Shown piece after piece: positions 1 through 7,166 of a DNA stretch of 8,485 nt. Source of the DNA: a bacterium (lineage in GTDB: Bacteria; Patescibacteriota; Patescibacteriia; Patescibacteriales; JAGXOH01); NCBI GenBank assembly GCA_021106995.1, contig JAIOTG010000088.1, forward strand, positions 1-8,485, read 5' to 3'. The notes below the pieces were generated by a model. It was given only the letters and a program-made list of their open reading frames with translations, did no database searches and was not told the DNA's origin. The position numbers were made by a program, and so were the translations under genes. Within the stretch, counting starts at the first letter, position 1, and the number at the start of each line of letters is the position of its first letter.

Positions 1-1
1 A

Positions 2-376
2 AATAAAGACGAAGCAATAGAATTGGTGATTTCGCATAAGGATTATAAAAAGAAAACAAATAGATTTTTAAATAATTCAAATAATTTATTAAAATGTTTA
101 AAGGAAATGGGCCCTTCTATTGTTGTCATTACCAAGGGAAAAGATGGTGCAGACTGTTATGATGGGAATAAATTTTATCACCAGAAAAGTCTTGTCAAGA
201 CAATTAAAGTGGATACAACCGGGGTAGGAGATGCTTTTAATTCTTCTTTTGTGGCTGGTTTAGAGATCTATAAAGGTGATATTAAAAAGTCATTAAAATT
301 AGGAGCTAAGAATTCTGCTTCAGTGATAACTAAACAGGGCGCTCAAAATGGATTATTAATTAAAAAGAATATATGA
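2..376 (+). CDS. PfkB-family sugar kinase, C-terminal part (5' end outside window)
   Basis: This is the C-terminal part of a ribokinase-like (PfkB) carbohydrate kinase, a cytoplasmic enzyme that transfers the ATP gamma-phosphate to a sugar hydroxyl. The frame is open from base 2 with no stop, and its first residues (NKDEAIEL) fit the mid-protein 'N..EA' segment of the family, so the TTG at 23 is not a real start. The second PfkB signature DTTGVGDAF lies at 212-238. Its GVGD forms the anion hole and its final Asp (230-232) is the catalytic base. The tail with ASVITKQGAQNG is also typical of the family. The stop overlaps the next start as ATGA (373-376), so the two genes are probably translationally coupled. 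The substrate cannot be read from this part. The nucleotide-sugar neighbours suggest a hexose or heptose-phosphate role, but this is inference. Confidence 0.88.
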   Translation, partial: NKDEAIELVISHKDYKKKTNRFLNNSNNLLKCLKEMGPSIVVITKGKDGADCYDGNKFYHQKSLVKTIKVDTTGVGDAFNSSFVAGLEIYKGDIKKSLKLGAKNSASVITKQGAQNGLLIKKNI

Positions 377-825
377 TAGAAGGAGTAAAAGTAAAAGATT
401 TAAAAAAATTTAATGATGATCGAGGATGGTTGACTGAAATATATAGACAGGACGAATTAGATTATACGTCGGTTATGTCTTATATTAGCATAACCAAACC
501 AGGTATCGTTCGTGGTCCACACGAGCATGTTTATCAGTCAGATTGTTTTGTTTTTGTTGGTCCTGGTGACTTTGAATTACATCTCTGGGACAGAAGAGAG
601 GATAGCCCCACTTACAAAGAATATTTAAAGATTAAGGTGGGAGAATCTTCGCCTAAATTAGTTATAGTCCCTCCTGGGGTAGTTCATGGATATAAATGTG
701 TATCAAAAATAGACGCTTTAAGTATAAATTTTCCAGATAAATTATATAAAGGAGTAGATAAAAAAGAAGAAATAGATGAAATTAGATGGGAGACAGATTC
801 CGAGTCTCCTTATAAAATAGATTAA
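373..825 (+). CDS. RmlC-like cupin (dTDP-4-dehydrorhamnose 3,5-epimerase family)
   Basis: A 150-residue cytoplasmic protein of the RmlC cupin family, whose typical members epimerise C3 and/or C5 of dTDP-4-keto-6-deoxyglucose. Visible family features are FNDDRGWLTEI (residues 13-23), the RGPHEH motif at 47-52 with the expected catalytic-base His50, the strand segment DRREDSPTY (73-81), and PPGVVHGY at 100-107 with His105. It is shorter than the usual ~180 residues. By eye alignment several positions differ from classical RmlC: RGLHxQ has become RGPHEH, the Lys of QGKLVR aligns with Asp57, and the general-acid Tyr region (LYKATNYY in enterobacterial RmlC) reads LSINFPDKLY here. It may therefore be a 3-epimerase only, or catalyse another isomerisation. 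It overlaps the kinase by 4 bases and lies two genes before rmlB, which makes a dTDP-sugar role likely. The family call is firm; the exact reaction is not. Confidence 0.85.
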   Translation: MIEGVKVKDLKKFNDDRGWLTEIYRQDELDYTSVMSYISITKPGIVRGPHEHVYQSDCFVFVGPGDFELHLWDRREDSPTYKEYLKIKVGESSPKLVIVPPGVVHGYKCVSKIDALSINFPDKLYKGVDKKEEIDEIRWETDSESPYKID

Positions 826-840
826 TTTTAAAATAGATTT

Positions 841-1260
841 ATGGAAAATTGTATTTTTTGTAAAATTATATCTGGAGAGATACCTTCTTATAAGGTTTAT
901 GAAGATGATTATTTTTTAGCTATTTTAGATATTAATCCCAGAAATCCCGGACATACTTTAGTAATACCCAAAAAACATTACCGCTGGGTGTGGGATCTTC
1001 CTTCGGAGGGAGAGGGGAGTCTGATTGATTATTATAGGGTAGTCGGTAAAATAGCTAAAGCAATACGAAGGGCCTTGAAAACTGATTTTCTAATTTCCTT
1101 AATTTTAGGAGAAGAAGTGCATCATGCCCATGTTTGGCTTGTGCCCAGGTTTGATAATGATGGCCATGGTAGTTCAATTGACCTCGATAATATTAAAAAA
1201 TTATCAGAGGATGATATGAAGGGGGTAAAAAATAAAATTAAAAAAGAAATTGAAAAATAA
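841..1260 (+). CDS. HIT-family nucleotide-binding protein with variant triad (HAHVW)
   Basis: A 139-residue histidine-triad (HIT) protein. The family hydrolyses or transfers nucleoside monophosphates from phosphoramidates, dinucleotides or nucleotide sugars in the cytoplasm. The N-terminus is textbook: CIFCKIISGEIPS (residues 4-16) with a Cys4/Cys7 pair that often binds zinc, then YEDDYFLAILDINPRNPGHT and VIPKKHY with His46. The signature is H95-A-H97-V-W99-LVPR. His97 aligns with the catalytic nucleophile, but the third His of HxHxH is Trp. GalT-type transferases also lack the third His (they have Gln), so activity is not excluded. The gene sits between the RmlC-like gene (15-base gap) and rmlB (2-base gap), hinting at work on nucleotide sugars or their by-products (inference). 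No Shine-Dalgarno sequence is visible. The start is set by the conserved MENCIFC opening. Confidence 0.92.
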   Translation: MENCIFCKIISGEIPSYKVYEDDYFLAILDINPRNPGHTLVIPKKHYRWVWDLPSEGEGSLIDYYRVVGKIAKAIRRALKTDFLISLILGEEVHHAHVWLVPRFDNDGHGSSIDLDNIKKLSEDDMKGVKNKIKKEIEK

Positions 1261-1262
1261 AT

Positions 1263-2234
1263 ATGACTAAAATTTTGGTAACCGGAGGAGCCGGTTTTAT
1301 TGGCTCCAATTTTATTCATTATTGGTTTAAGAATTATCCAGAGGATAAAATTACTAATTTGGATGCTTTGACTTATGCTGGCAATGAAGACAATTTAAAA
1401 GATTTAGAAAATAATTCTGATTACAATTTTGTAAAAGGAAATATTTGTGATTTCAATCTTGTAAACGAGCTTGTTTCGAAAAATGAATTAATAGTTCATT
1501 TTGCAGCTGAGACTCATGTTGATAGATCAATAGAAAATGCTTCTGATTTTATTAAGACTAATATAGAAGGAACTTTTAATTTACTTGAAGCAGCTAGAAA
1601 AAATGGGAATATTAGATTTCATCACATTTCCACTGATGAAGTTTTCGGAGAATTAGATTTTAAAGATAAGCCTTTTAGAGAAAATACACCCTATAGTCCG
1701 AGAAGTCCTTATAGCGCTTCCAAGGCAGGCTCTGATCATCTTGTTCGTTCTTATTTTTATACCCACAATCTCCCTGTTACTATATCTAATTGTTCCAATA
1801 ATTACGGTCCTTATCAATTTCCCGAAAAATTAATTTCATTATTTGTTACAAATTTAATGACTGATAAAAAAATTCCTGTTTATGGAGACGGAAAAAATAT
1901 AAGAGATTGGATCCATGTTGATGATCATAATAGGGGAGTTGATATGATTATTAAGAAAGGAAAAATAGGGGAAACATATTGTTTGGGGGGAGGAAATGAG
2001 CTTAGTAACATGGAGATAACCAAAAAAATTTTAAAGATAATGAATTATGGAGACGAAAAAATAGAATACGTTGAAGATAGATTGGGGCATGATTTAAGAT
2101 ATGCCATAGATTATTCTAAAATAAGTAAAGAATTAAATTGGAAGCCAGAAATAGATTTTGATCAAGGTTTAGCGGAAACTATAAATTGGTACAGAAATAA
2201 TGTAGATTGGTGGAAAAAATTAAAAATAATTTAA
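1263..2234 (+). CDS. rmlB: dTDP-glucose 4,6-dehydratase
   Basis: A 323-residue extended short-chain dehydrogenase that converts dTDP-glucose to dTDP-4-keto-6-deoxyglucose with tightly bound NAD+, the second step of the dTDP-rhamnose and other deoxysugar pathways. The Rossmann motif GGAGFIG is at residues 8-14. DALTYAGNEDNL (34-45) and HFAAETHVDRSI (79-90) are close to RmlB consensus. The active site is complete: STDE at 123-126 (Asp125/Glu126 as the dehydration acid/base pair), Tyr150 and Lys154 in PYSASK. NNYGPYQFPEKLI (179-191) and RDWIHVDDH (214-222) follow as expected. Length is near the family norm (about 320-360). Close relatives with other nucleotide-sugar substrates exist, but the TDE triad and YSPRSPYSASK block favour dTDP-glucose. 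It starts 2 bases after the HIT gene. RmlA, which would make the substrate, is not in the window. Confidence 0.94.
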   Translation: MTKILVTGGAGFIGSNFIHYWFKNYPEDKITNLDALTYAGNEDNLKDLENNSDYNFVKGNICDFNLVNELVSKNELIVHFAAETHVDRSIENASDFIKTNIEGTFNLLEAARKNGNIRFHHISTDEVFGELDFKDKPFRENTPYSPRSPYSASKAGSDHLVRSYFYTHNLPVTISNCSNNYGPYQFPEKLISLFVTNLMTDKKIPVYGDGKNIRDWIHVDDHNRGVDMIIKKGKIGETYCLGGGNELSNMEITKKILKIMNYGDEKIEYVEDRLGHDLRYAIDYSKISKELNWKPEIDFDQGLAETINWYRNNVDWWKKLKII

Positions 2235-2260
2235 ATATTTTAGATAAGAGAAAAATAATT

Positions 2261-2265
2261 AAGGA
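2261..2265 (+). promoter_or_regulatory. Shine-Dalgarno site of the receiver-domain gene
   Basis: AAGGA lies 8 bases before the ATG at 2274, in the 39-base gap after rmlB. It is the only clear Shine-Dalgarno sequence before a gene in this window, where most starts follow pure A/T. It supports the ATG at 2274 and suggests independent initiation for the small gene and, through the ATGA overlap, the guanylyltransferase after it. Confidence 0.6.
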
Positions 2266-2273
2266 TTAAAAAT

Positions 2274-2666
2274 ATGGTTAAGATTTTTATAATTGAGAAG
2301 GATAAATTTTTTTCTTCCAGCTTGGAAGCTAAGTTTTCCTACGAGGGTTTTGAGGTAAAATTACCTTATGATTTAAGTAATAATTGGTTTTTAATTCAGG
2401 AGGTTAAAATATATAGTCCTAATTTTATAATATTGGAGCCAGATTTACCTTTTTCTTACGGTCAAGAAATATTAACCGGAATTAAGAAGGAAAATAATTT
2501 ATTAAATATTCCGATTGTTTTATTTTCTGAAATTACAGGAGATTATGTTGATAGATTATTAAACCAAGGAGCAAATTATTATTTTTCTAAGAAAAATTTG
2601 AATATTGATGATTTTGTTAGTACGATAAATAAGATAGCGAAAAATAAATATAAATTAAATATATGA
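2274..2666 (+). CDS. degenerate receiver-domain (pseudo-REC) protein
   Basis: A 130-residue stand-alone protein that fits the CheY-like receiver fold along its whole length, with no output domain. KIFIIEKDKFF (3-13) matches the first strand and acidic-pocket loop, FIILEPDLP (51-59) matches the phosphorylation-site strand, IVLFSE (81-86) holds the switch Ser85, and NYYFSKK (101-107) holds the conserved Lys. The pocket is altered: the phospho-acceptor Asp position is Glu55, and the second acidic-pair residue aligns with Lys9 (the sequence is EKD). Ordinary Mg2+-dependent phosphorylation is therefore unlikely. Glu can mimic the phosphorylated state, so it may be a constitutive or protein-binding module (inference). 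Its stop overlaps the guanylyltransferase start as ATGA (2663-2666), so the two are probably made together. The fold call is good; the partner and function are unknown. Confidence 0.75.
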   Translation: MVKIFIIEKDKFFSSSLEAKFSYEGFEVKLPYDLSNNWFLIQEVKIYSPNFIILEPDLPFSYGQEILTGIKKENNLLNIPIVLFSEITGDYVDRLLNQGANYYFSKKNLNIDDFVSTINKIAKNKYKLNI

Positions 2667-3703
2667 AATTAGTTATTTTTGCCGGAGGCAAGGGGACTCG
2701 TCTTTGGCCTTTGTCACGGATTAATTCTCCAAAACAGTTTGATAAAATTTTTAATGATAAATCAACCATACAGTTGGCCTTTGACAGGGTGGCTCCTCAT
2801 TTTGGCGTTGAAAATATTTATATCCAAACAATAGACAGATATAAAGATGAGGTTTTGGAGCAATTACCAAGATTACCCAGGGAAAATATATTTGTGGAGC
2901 CAGCTCAAAGAAATCTTGGACCCGCAGTTTGTTTTTGTGTTAATGAATTAAAAAAAAGAAGCATAAATGGTCCTATGGCAATTCTTTGGGCGGATCATTT
3001 AATGGATAAAAGTGATGAGTTTATTAATGCCCTAAAAAATGCTAAAAAATTGATAGAAGAGAATCCGCATCGTTTTGTTTTTTTGGGAGAGAGGGCTAGA
3101 TTTGCTAATAATAACTTAGGTTGGATAAAAATAGGAAAAAAAATAGGAAATTTGGATGGTATTGATTATTATAGTTTTGAAGGTTGGAAGTATAAACCTT
3201 CACAGGAGGATTGTGATAGAATGTTTAGATCAGGAGAATATTTTTGGAACCCTGGTTATTTTATAACTTCAGTTAATTTTTTAGAAGATAAATATAAAGA
3301 GTTGGCTAAGGATATTTATGATGCAGTTGTAGGTGGAAAATATGAAGAGGCTGAGGCTACTCATTTTGACAGGGCTATTATAGAAAAAGTTGATTTATCT
3401 GGGGCAGTGGTATTAAAAACAAATATGGGTTGGAGTGATCCCGGCACATTATATGCTTTGAAAAAGGCTCTTGAGAAATATGAAGATGATAATGTTATAC
3501 AAGGTAAAGTGTGCACGCTTAACACAAGTGATAGTTTGTTGTATAATTTAGATAATAATAAGATTCTGGCAGGAGTGGGTCTAAAGGGTATGGTGGTGGT
3601 AAACACAAAGGATGCTTTGATAGTTGTTCCAAAAGAAGAGGTTGTAAATGTAAGTAATCTGGTCAAAAAAATGAAAAAGGAAGGCTTGGATGAGTATTTA
3701 TAA
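2663..3703 (+). CDS. manC: mannose-1-phosphate guanylyltransferase (single-domain ManC type)
   Basis: A 346-residue nucleotidyltransferase predicted to make GDP-mannose from mannose 1-phosphate and GTP in the cytoplasm. The nucleotide-binding signature AGGKGTRLWPLSR is at residues 7-19, followed by PKQF (23-26). EPAQRN (79-84) replaces the usual EP..RNTAP block. WADH (109-112) carries the metal-binding Asp111. YKP (177-179) stands where FxEKP is usual, WNPGYF (195-200) is the WNSGMF-type motif, and GWSDPG (256-261) and TKDALIVV (315-322) complete the family pattern. The C-terminal phosphomannose-isomerase cupin of two-domain ManC proteins is absent, so it is the single-domain form. It overlaps the receiver-like gene by 4 bases and precedes mltG by 15 bases. 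GDP-mannose would feed glycan or glycosyltransferase pathways encoded elsewhere. Another hexose-1-phosphate substrate is possible. Confidence 0.9.
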   Translation: MKLVIFAGGKGTRLWPLSRINSPKQFDKIFNDKSTIQLAFDRVAPHFGVENIYIQTIDRYKDEVLEQLPRLPRENIFVEPAQRNLGPAVCFCVNELKKRSINGPMAILWADHLMDKSDEFINALKNAKKLIEENPHRFVFLGERARFANNNLGWIKIGKKIGNLDGIDYYSFEGWKYKPSQEDCDRMFRSGEYFWNPGYFITSVNFLEDKYKELAKDIYDAVVGGKYEEAEATHFDRAIIEKVDLSGAVVLKTNMGWSDPGTLYALKKALEKYEDDNVIQGKVCTLNTSDSLLYNLDNNKILAGVGLKGMVVVNTKDALIVVPKEEVVNVSNLVKKMKKEGLDEYL

Positions 3704-3718
3704 TTTATATTTTTATAG

Positions 3719-4783
3719 ATGAGGAACGTAAAAAAAATAATCGTTTTAGCTTTATTAGTTTTAATATCAGCTTTATTTTTAAGTTTAGTTTTTTATTATT
3801 ATAGAGTTAATAGCCCAGTAGAAAAAACAGGCAAAGACGTTTCTTTTGTCATAGAGGAAGGGGAGGGCGTTAATGAAATAAGTTTTAATTTAAAGGAAAA
3901 GGGTTTAATAAGATCTAATTTTTGGTTTGAAACTTATGTTTGGTTAAGGGAATTAGAAAAGGATTTTCAGGCAGGGGAATACATTCTAAACACTTCTATT
4001 CCTCCTAAAGAAATAGTTATTATATTAACTTCTGGACAGGTGGTTGGACAAGAAAAAAATATAATTTTAATTGAAGGTTGGAATAATAGACAGATAGGGC
4101 AGTATTTTGAAAAAGAGGATATGTTTAGCCAAGAAGATTGGCTTGAAGTTGTAGGTGTTTCTACGGGACTTCTTAAAAATGAATCTGTACAATGCAAAAT
4201 AAATGATTATTATAGTGATTTCGATTTTATAAAGGAAATAAAGAATAGGGAGAGCTTAATAGGTTATTTGTTTCCTGATACTTATAGAATATATAAAGAT
4301 AGCGGTCCACAGGTTGTAGCTTCTAAAATGCTTGAAAATTTTGATAAGAAGGTAACAGATGAGATGAGGGAGGATATAAAAAATCAAGGGAAAACTTTAG
4401 ATGAAATTATTGTAATGGCCTCTGTTATACAAAAGGAAGTTTCCAGTAGGGATGATATGGCTTTGGTTTCGGGTATTTTTTGGAAGAAAATAGAAAACGG
4501 TGAGGCTCTTCGTTCTTGTGCTACCGTTGGCTACGCCTTAGGTGAGAATAAATATCGCTACAGCATAGAAGACACGAAGATAGAGTCTCCATATAACACT
4601 TATCAAAATGCAGGACTTCCACCTGGTCCAATTTGTAATCCGGGGTTACAAGCTATAAAAGCGGCCATCTACCCCGAGACCTCAGAGTACAACTATTTTT
4701 TAAGTAGCTCTGACAATGGAAAAACTGTTTTTTCTAGAACATTTAGAGAGCACGAAATTAATCAACAAAAATATCTAAAATAA
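3719..4783 (+). CDS. mltG: endolytic murein transglycosylase MltG (YceG-like)
   Basis: A 354-residue inner-membrane lytic transglycosylase that cuts nascent glycan strands and so limits peptidoglycan chain length. A basic start (MRNVKK) leads into one transmembrane helix at about residues 7-28. Next comes a LysM-like segment (about 40-110, VSFVIEEGEGVNEIS and later FQAGEYIL), then the YceG catalytic domain. GYLFPDTYRI (182-191) is conserved. ASVIQKE (234-240) holds Glu240, which aligns with the catalytic Glu218 of E. coli MltG; the upstream Glu of the usual EKE is Gln238. SPYNTYQNAGLPPGPI (290-305) with NPGLQAIKAAIYP (307-319) is the family hallmark. Length matches known MltG. The start follows an A/T-only leader with no Shine-Dalgarno but gives a proper anchor. 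It stands 4 bases before the DUF3160 gene. Confidence 0.95.
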   Translation: MRNVKKIIVLALLVLISALFLSLVFYYYRVNSPVEKTGKDVSFVIEEGEGVNEISFNLKEKGLIRSNFWFETYVWLRELEKDFQAGEYILNTSIPPKEIVIILTSGQVVGQEKNIILIEGWNNRQIGQYFEKEDMFSQEDWLEVVGVSTGLLKNESVQCKINDYYSDFDFIKEIKNRESLIGYLFPDTYRIYKDSGPQVVASKMLENFDKKVTDEMREDIKNQGKTLDEIIVMASVIQKEVSSRDDMALVSGIFWKKIENGEALRSCATVGYALGENKYRYSIEDTKIESPYNTYQNAGLPPGPICNPGLQAIKAAIYPETSEYNYFLSSSDNGKTVFSRTFREHEINQQKYLK

Positions 4784-4787
4784 TTTT

Positions 4788-7166
4788 ATGTTCATAGACG
4801 ATCAATTTAAAAAAAATAAAAAATTAGAAGGAGAGGGGTTTGCTCAGGACGATTTTAATTCTAAAATAAAGCATCAAACTCGTAATATTATAATTTTTAT
4901 TGTTTTTTGTTTGGTTTTAGTTTTTATTATTTTAGGAATATTTTTTGCAGGTAAGATTATTTCTAAATATAAAAATAGGGGTGCAGTTGATCAAGGAAAT
5001 GACAACAATATTTCCACCTCGTCTCCTTTTGGTGGATTACCAGAGGGGGGTGAAAAAGGAAGCGAGGGAAACATTATGGCCACCACCTCAGTGCAAGCTG
5101 AGAATTTATTTTTTGGTGATTTTTATAAAGAGCCAAGGGAAGATTTTCGTATAACTTTTAATAGCTATGAATTGCCCATGAACGTTAAAACGGATGTTTC
5201 TAATTATTATGAGTTAAATAGGAAAATAGACTTGGAGAGCAAGCTTGATTCTTTAAATAATAATGGATTTACTATCTTAGAGAATAAATTTAGAGAAGGA
5301 AATGATTTTTTTAGCTCTTATAGAACATTAGAATCCGAAGGCATTCCCACTGTTTTAACCAAGGATTTTTTGGTTTATTATTATCACAATATTCTTGAAA
5401 GTAATTACAAAGAAATAGAAAGAGTGATATTTTTTGAAAATTTATGGGATATAAATAAGCATTTGTATGGTCTAGCTAAGGACAGATATGAAAATTTGCT
5501 CAGTTTAAAGGGTTTAACGAACGATCCTATTCTTGAGGCGTCTCGTAGAGAGGCTGCTTATTTTGCTGTCGCTTTAAAGTTATTAGAGCCAAATCAGGAT
5601 CAAATAAAAGAGCAGGATCTTGTTGATCAGACTAAGTTTAGTATTAAAGAGTCTTATGATTTCTACATGGAAATTCCAGCCTATTTAAAAGTTGATGTTC
5701 TTCCTGAAGTTGCTTTCATTGAATCTGAGCAAAAAGAATATACGAAATCTCCGGTATTGCTTTATATGAGAGATTATAATTATTTTAATGTTCCAGAGGA
5801 ATATATAAAAGATGCTCGTTTACGTAATTATTATTTAGCGTCTCGTTGGCTTAATTCTAATCTCCCCTTATTTTATAAAGAAGACAGTTGCCCTGATTGT
5901 TATGCCGATAAGGCGGATTGGAGAATTAATATGTTGACTGCGTTTTTAGTTTCTGAAGATTTTTATAAGGAGCAGGTTTTAAAAAATAAATGGGCTCAAG
6001 TTTATAAAGTTTTATCTTTTTTCAAGGGTCTTGGAGGAGGTTCAACTTATTTGGAATACCAGAGCGCTTTACGCGATGTTTTGGGAGATGAATATGATTT
6101 AAAAGAAGAATTTTGGGGCAAAGATTTAGAAGAAATTGATATTAGTCTTAATAATATACAAAAAGAAATCATTAATGATTTGAAGAAGGTTGAAATTAGT
6201 GGAAATTATATAAATACAACCACTACTCGTCCTCAAATAGGAATGAGAATTTTATCTGAGCCTTATGTCCCTTGCGATTACATCTATAAAAGTTTTACTT
6301 ATCCAAAGGTAGGCCTATATGAAGGACAAGAAAGATTACTTGATACTATATGTAAAAAAAGAGATATTGGAGGATTGAGGTGCAAGGCCTTTAACTATGA
6401 CATTGTAAATTTGTTCACTTCTTTAAAATACAAAAAAAATATTTTTGATATTAATTCAGAATATAATGGATATTATGAGCAAGTAGAGCTAGTAAAAAGA
6501 CAATTAGATGGTTTTACTATGGATTCTTGGCATAACAGTAATTATTGGAGTACCTGGTATATGATAGAAAAGTCGATAAAGAGTGATTGGGATTCTAATT
6601 CAATTTACACCCAGCAAGAAGATTGGTTAGATAGAAATGTGGCGCTTGTTTCAGGTGCTCTTGCAAATTTACAATTAAGCGCAGATAAGTTACAAATCTA
6701 TGAAAAGAAAAATGAAGAAGTTGGTTTTGGAGATTTTGGCAGCAATAGCAATATTATGGAATCTCGTAATTTTAATTATATAGAGCCTGGTTTGGTTTTT
6801 GTTCAAGAAATGAAGGCTAACACCCAAATGCTTCAAGGATTGTTAGACAGTCTGGAAATAACCAAAGAATTACATTCGGTTGATTCTAGTTTTAATGATT
6901 TTATAGAACAATTGGAAAGAGTTGAAGGGATAGTTAAAAAAGAATTAAGCGAGGAATCTTTAACTGAGGATGATCATTCTTTTATAAGTAATTTTACTCA
7001 ACATTATGAAGTAGGTAAAAAAATGAATAAAGTTTTGACTCACGAAAATGCTATTGGTGAAAATATTGACGGGGTAAAATTATTAATTTTTGCTTATGAG
7101 CGTGAAGATGGTCAAAAAATGTTTGTAGTAGGACCTATTTTTAATTATGGAGTATACAATAAATAA
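4788..7166 (+). CDS. membrane-anchored DUF3160 protein, function unknown
   Basis: A 792-residue protein whose extracytoplasmic part matches the DUF3160 family, which has no settled function. A Lys-rich cytoplasmic N-terminus (1-32) precedes a single transmembrane helix (about 33-55), a low-complexity Gly/Ser/Glu linker (about 65-105), then one long mostly helical domain to the end. DUF3160-like landmarks are NGFTILENKF (159-168), IPTVLTKDFLVYYYH (186-200), RPQIGMRI (481-488), LANLQLSADKLQIYEKK (625-641), YIEPGLVF (664-671) and the closing VVGPIFNYG (780-788). Cysteines in the domain are C368 and C371 (a CPDC pair), C496, C522 and C532, which could form disulfides or bind metal if exported (inference). 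The gene starts 4 bases after mltG and overlaps the L,D-transpeptidase by 20 bases, so a cell-wall role is the best guess. No catalytic residue can be named. Confidence 0.88.
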   Translation: MFIDDQFKKNKKLEGEGFAQDDFNSKIKHQTRNIIIFIVFCLVLVFIILGIFFAGKIISKYKNRGAVDQGNDNNISTSSPFGGLPEGGEKGSEGNIMATTSVQAENLFFGDFYKEPREDFRITFNSYELPMNVKTDVSNYYELNRKIDLESKLDSLNNNGFTILENKFREGNDFFSSYRTLESEGIPTVLTKDFLVYYYHNILESNYKEIERVIFFENLWDINKHLYGLAKDRYENLLSLKGLTNDPILEASRREAAYFAVALKLLEPNQDQIKEQDLVDQTKFSIKESYDFYMEIPAYLKVDVLPEVAFIESEQKEYTKSPVLLYMRDYNYFNVPEEYIKDARLRNYYLASRWLNSNLPLFYKEDSCPDCYADKADWRINMLTAFLVSEDFYKEQVLKNKWAQVYKVLSFFKGLGGGSTYLEYQSALRDVLGDEYDLKEEFWGKDLEEIDISLNNIQKEIINDLKKVEISGNYINTTTTRPQIGMRILSEPYVPCDYIYKSFTYPKVGLYEGQERLLDTICKKRDIGGLRCKAFNYDIVNLFTSLKYKKNIFDINSEYNGYYEQVELVKRQLDGFTMDSWHNSNYWSTWYMIEKSIKSDWDSNSIYTQQEDWLDRNVALVSGALANLQLSADKLQIYEKKNEEVGFGDFGSNSNIMESRNFNYIEPGLVFVQEMKANTQMLQGLLDSLEITKELHSVDSSFNDFIEQLERVEGIVKKELSEESLTEDDHSFISNFTQHYEVGKKMNKVLTHENAIGENIDGVKLLIFAYEREDGQKMFVVGPIFNYGVYNK
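5017..5067 (+). repeat. imperfect inverted repeat (stem-loop) inside the DUF3160 gene
   Basis: Arm 5017-5030 (CCTCGTCTCCTTTT) pairs with 5054-5067 (AAAAGGAAGCGAGG): 12 Watson-Crick pairs, one G-U and one mismatch over 14 positions, with a 23-base loop rich in G. The region is visibly more GC-rich than its surroundings and encodes most of the Gly/Ser/Glu linker between the membrane helix and the DUF3160 domain. It could be an inserted small palindromic element tolerated in a flexible linker, or simply a low-complexity coding coincidence. Confidence 0.5.

Noticed and set aside
23..25. TTG as the start of the first gene
   Set aside because: The same frame is open to the window edge and its upstream residues fit PfkB mid-protein sequence; the gene is truncated by the window, not started here.
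974..1016. Short hairpin (CTTCC TTC GGAGG) in the HIT gene as a terminator or repeat element
   Set aside because: Only five base pairs, no T-tract, and it sits within conserved-looking HIT coding sequence.
1122..1319. Minus-strand open frame across the end of the HIT gene and start of rmlB
   Set aside because: It lies antisense to two well-supported genes and its product shows no family motif.
2235..2273. Terminator or small gene in the gap after rmlB
   Set aside because: No hairpin and no start-stop pair of note; only the Shine-Dalgarno site is supported.
3361..3666. Minus-strand open frame inside manC
   Set aside because: Antisense to conserved ManC motifs (GWSDPG, TKDALIVV); low-complexity Thr/Ser-rich product.
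3967..4197. Minus-strand open frame inside mltG
   Set aside because: Antisense to an intact MltG reading frame with no motif of its own.
4945..5154. Second-frame + strand ORF inside the DUF3160 gene
   Set aside because: It overlaps the linker and the GC-richer repeat; the main frame continues unbroken with DUF3160 motifs.
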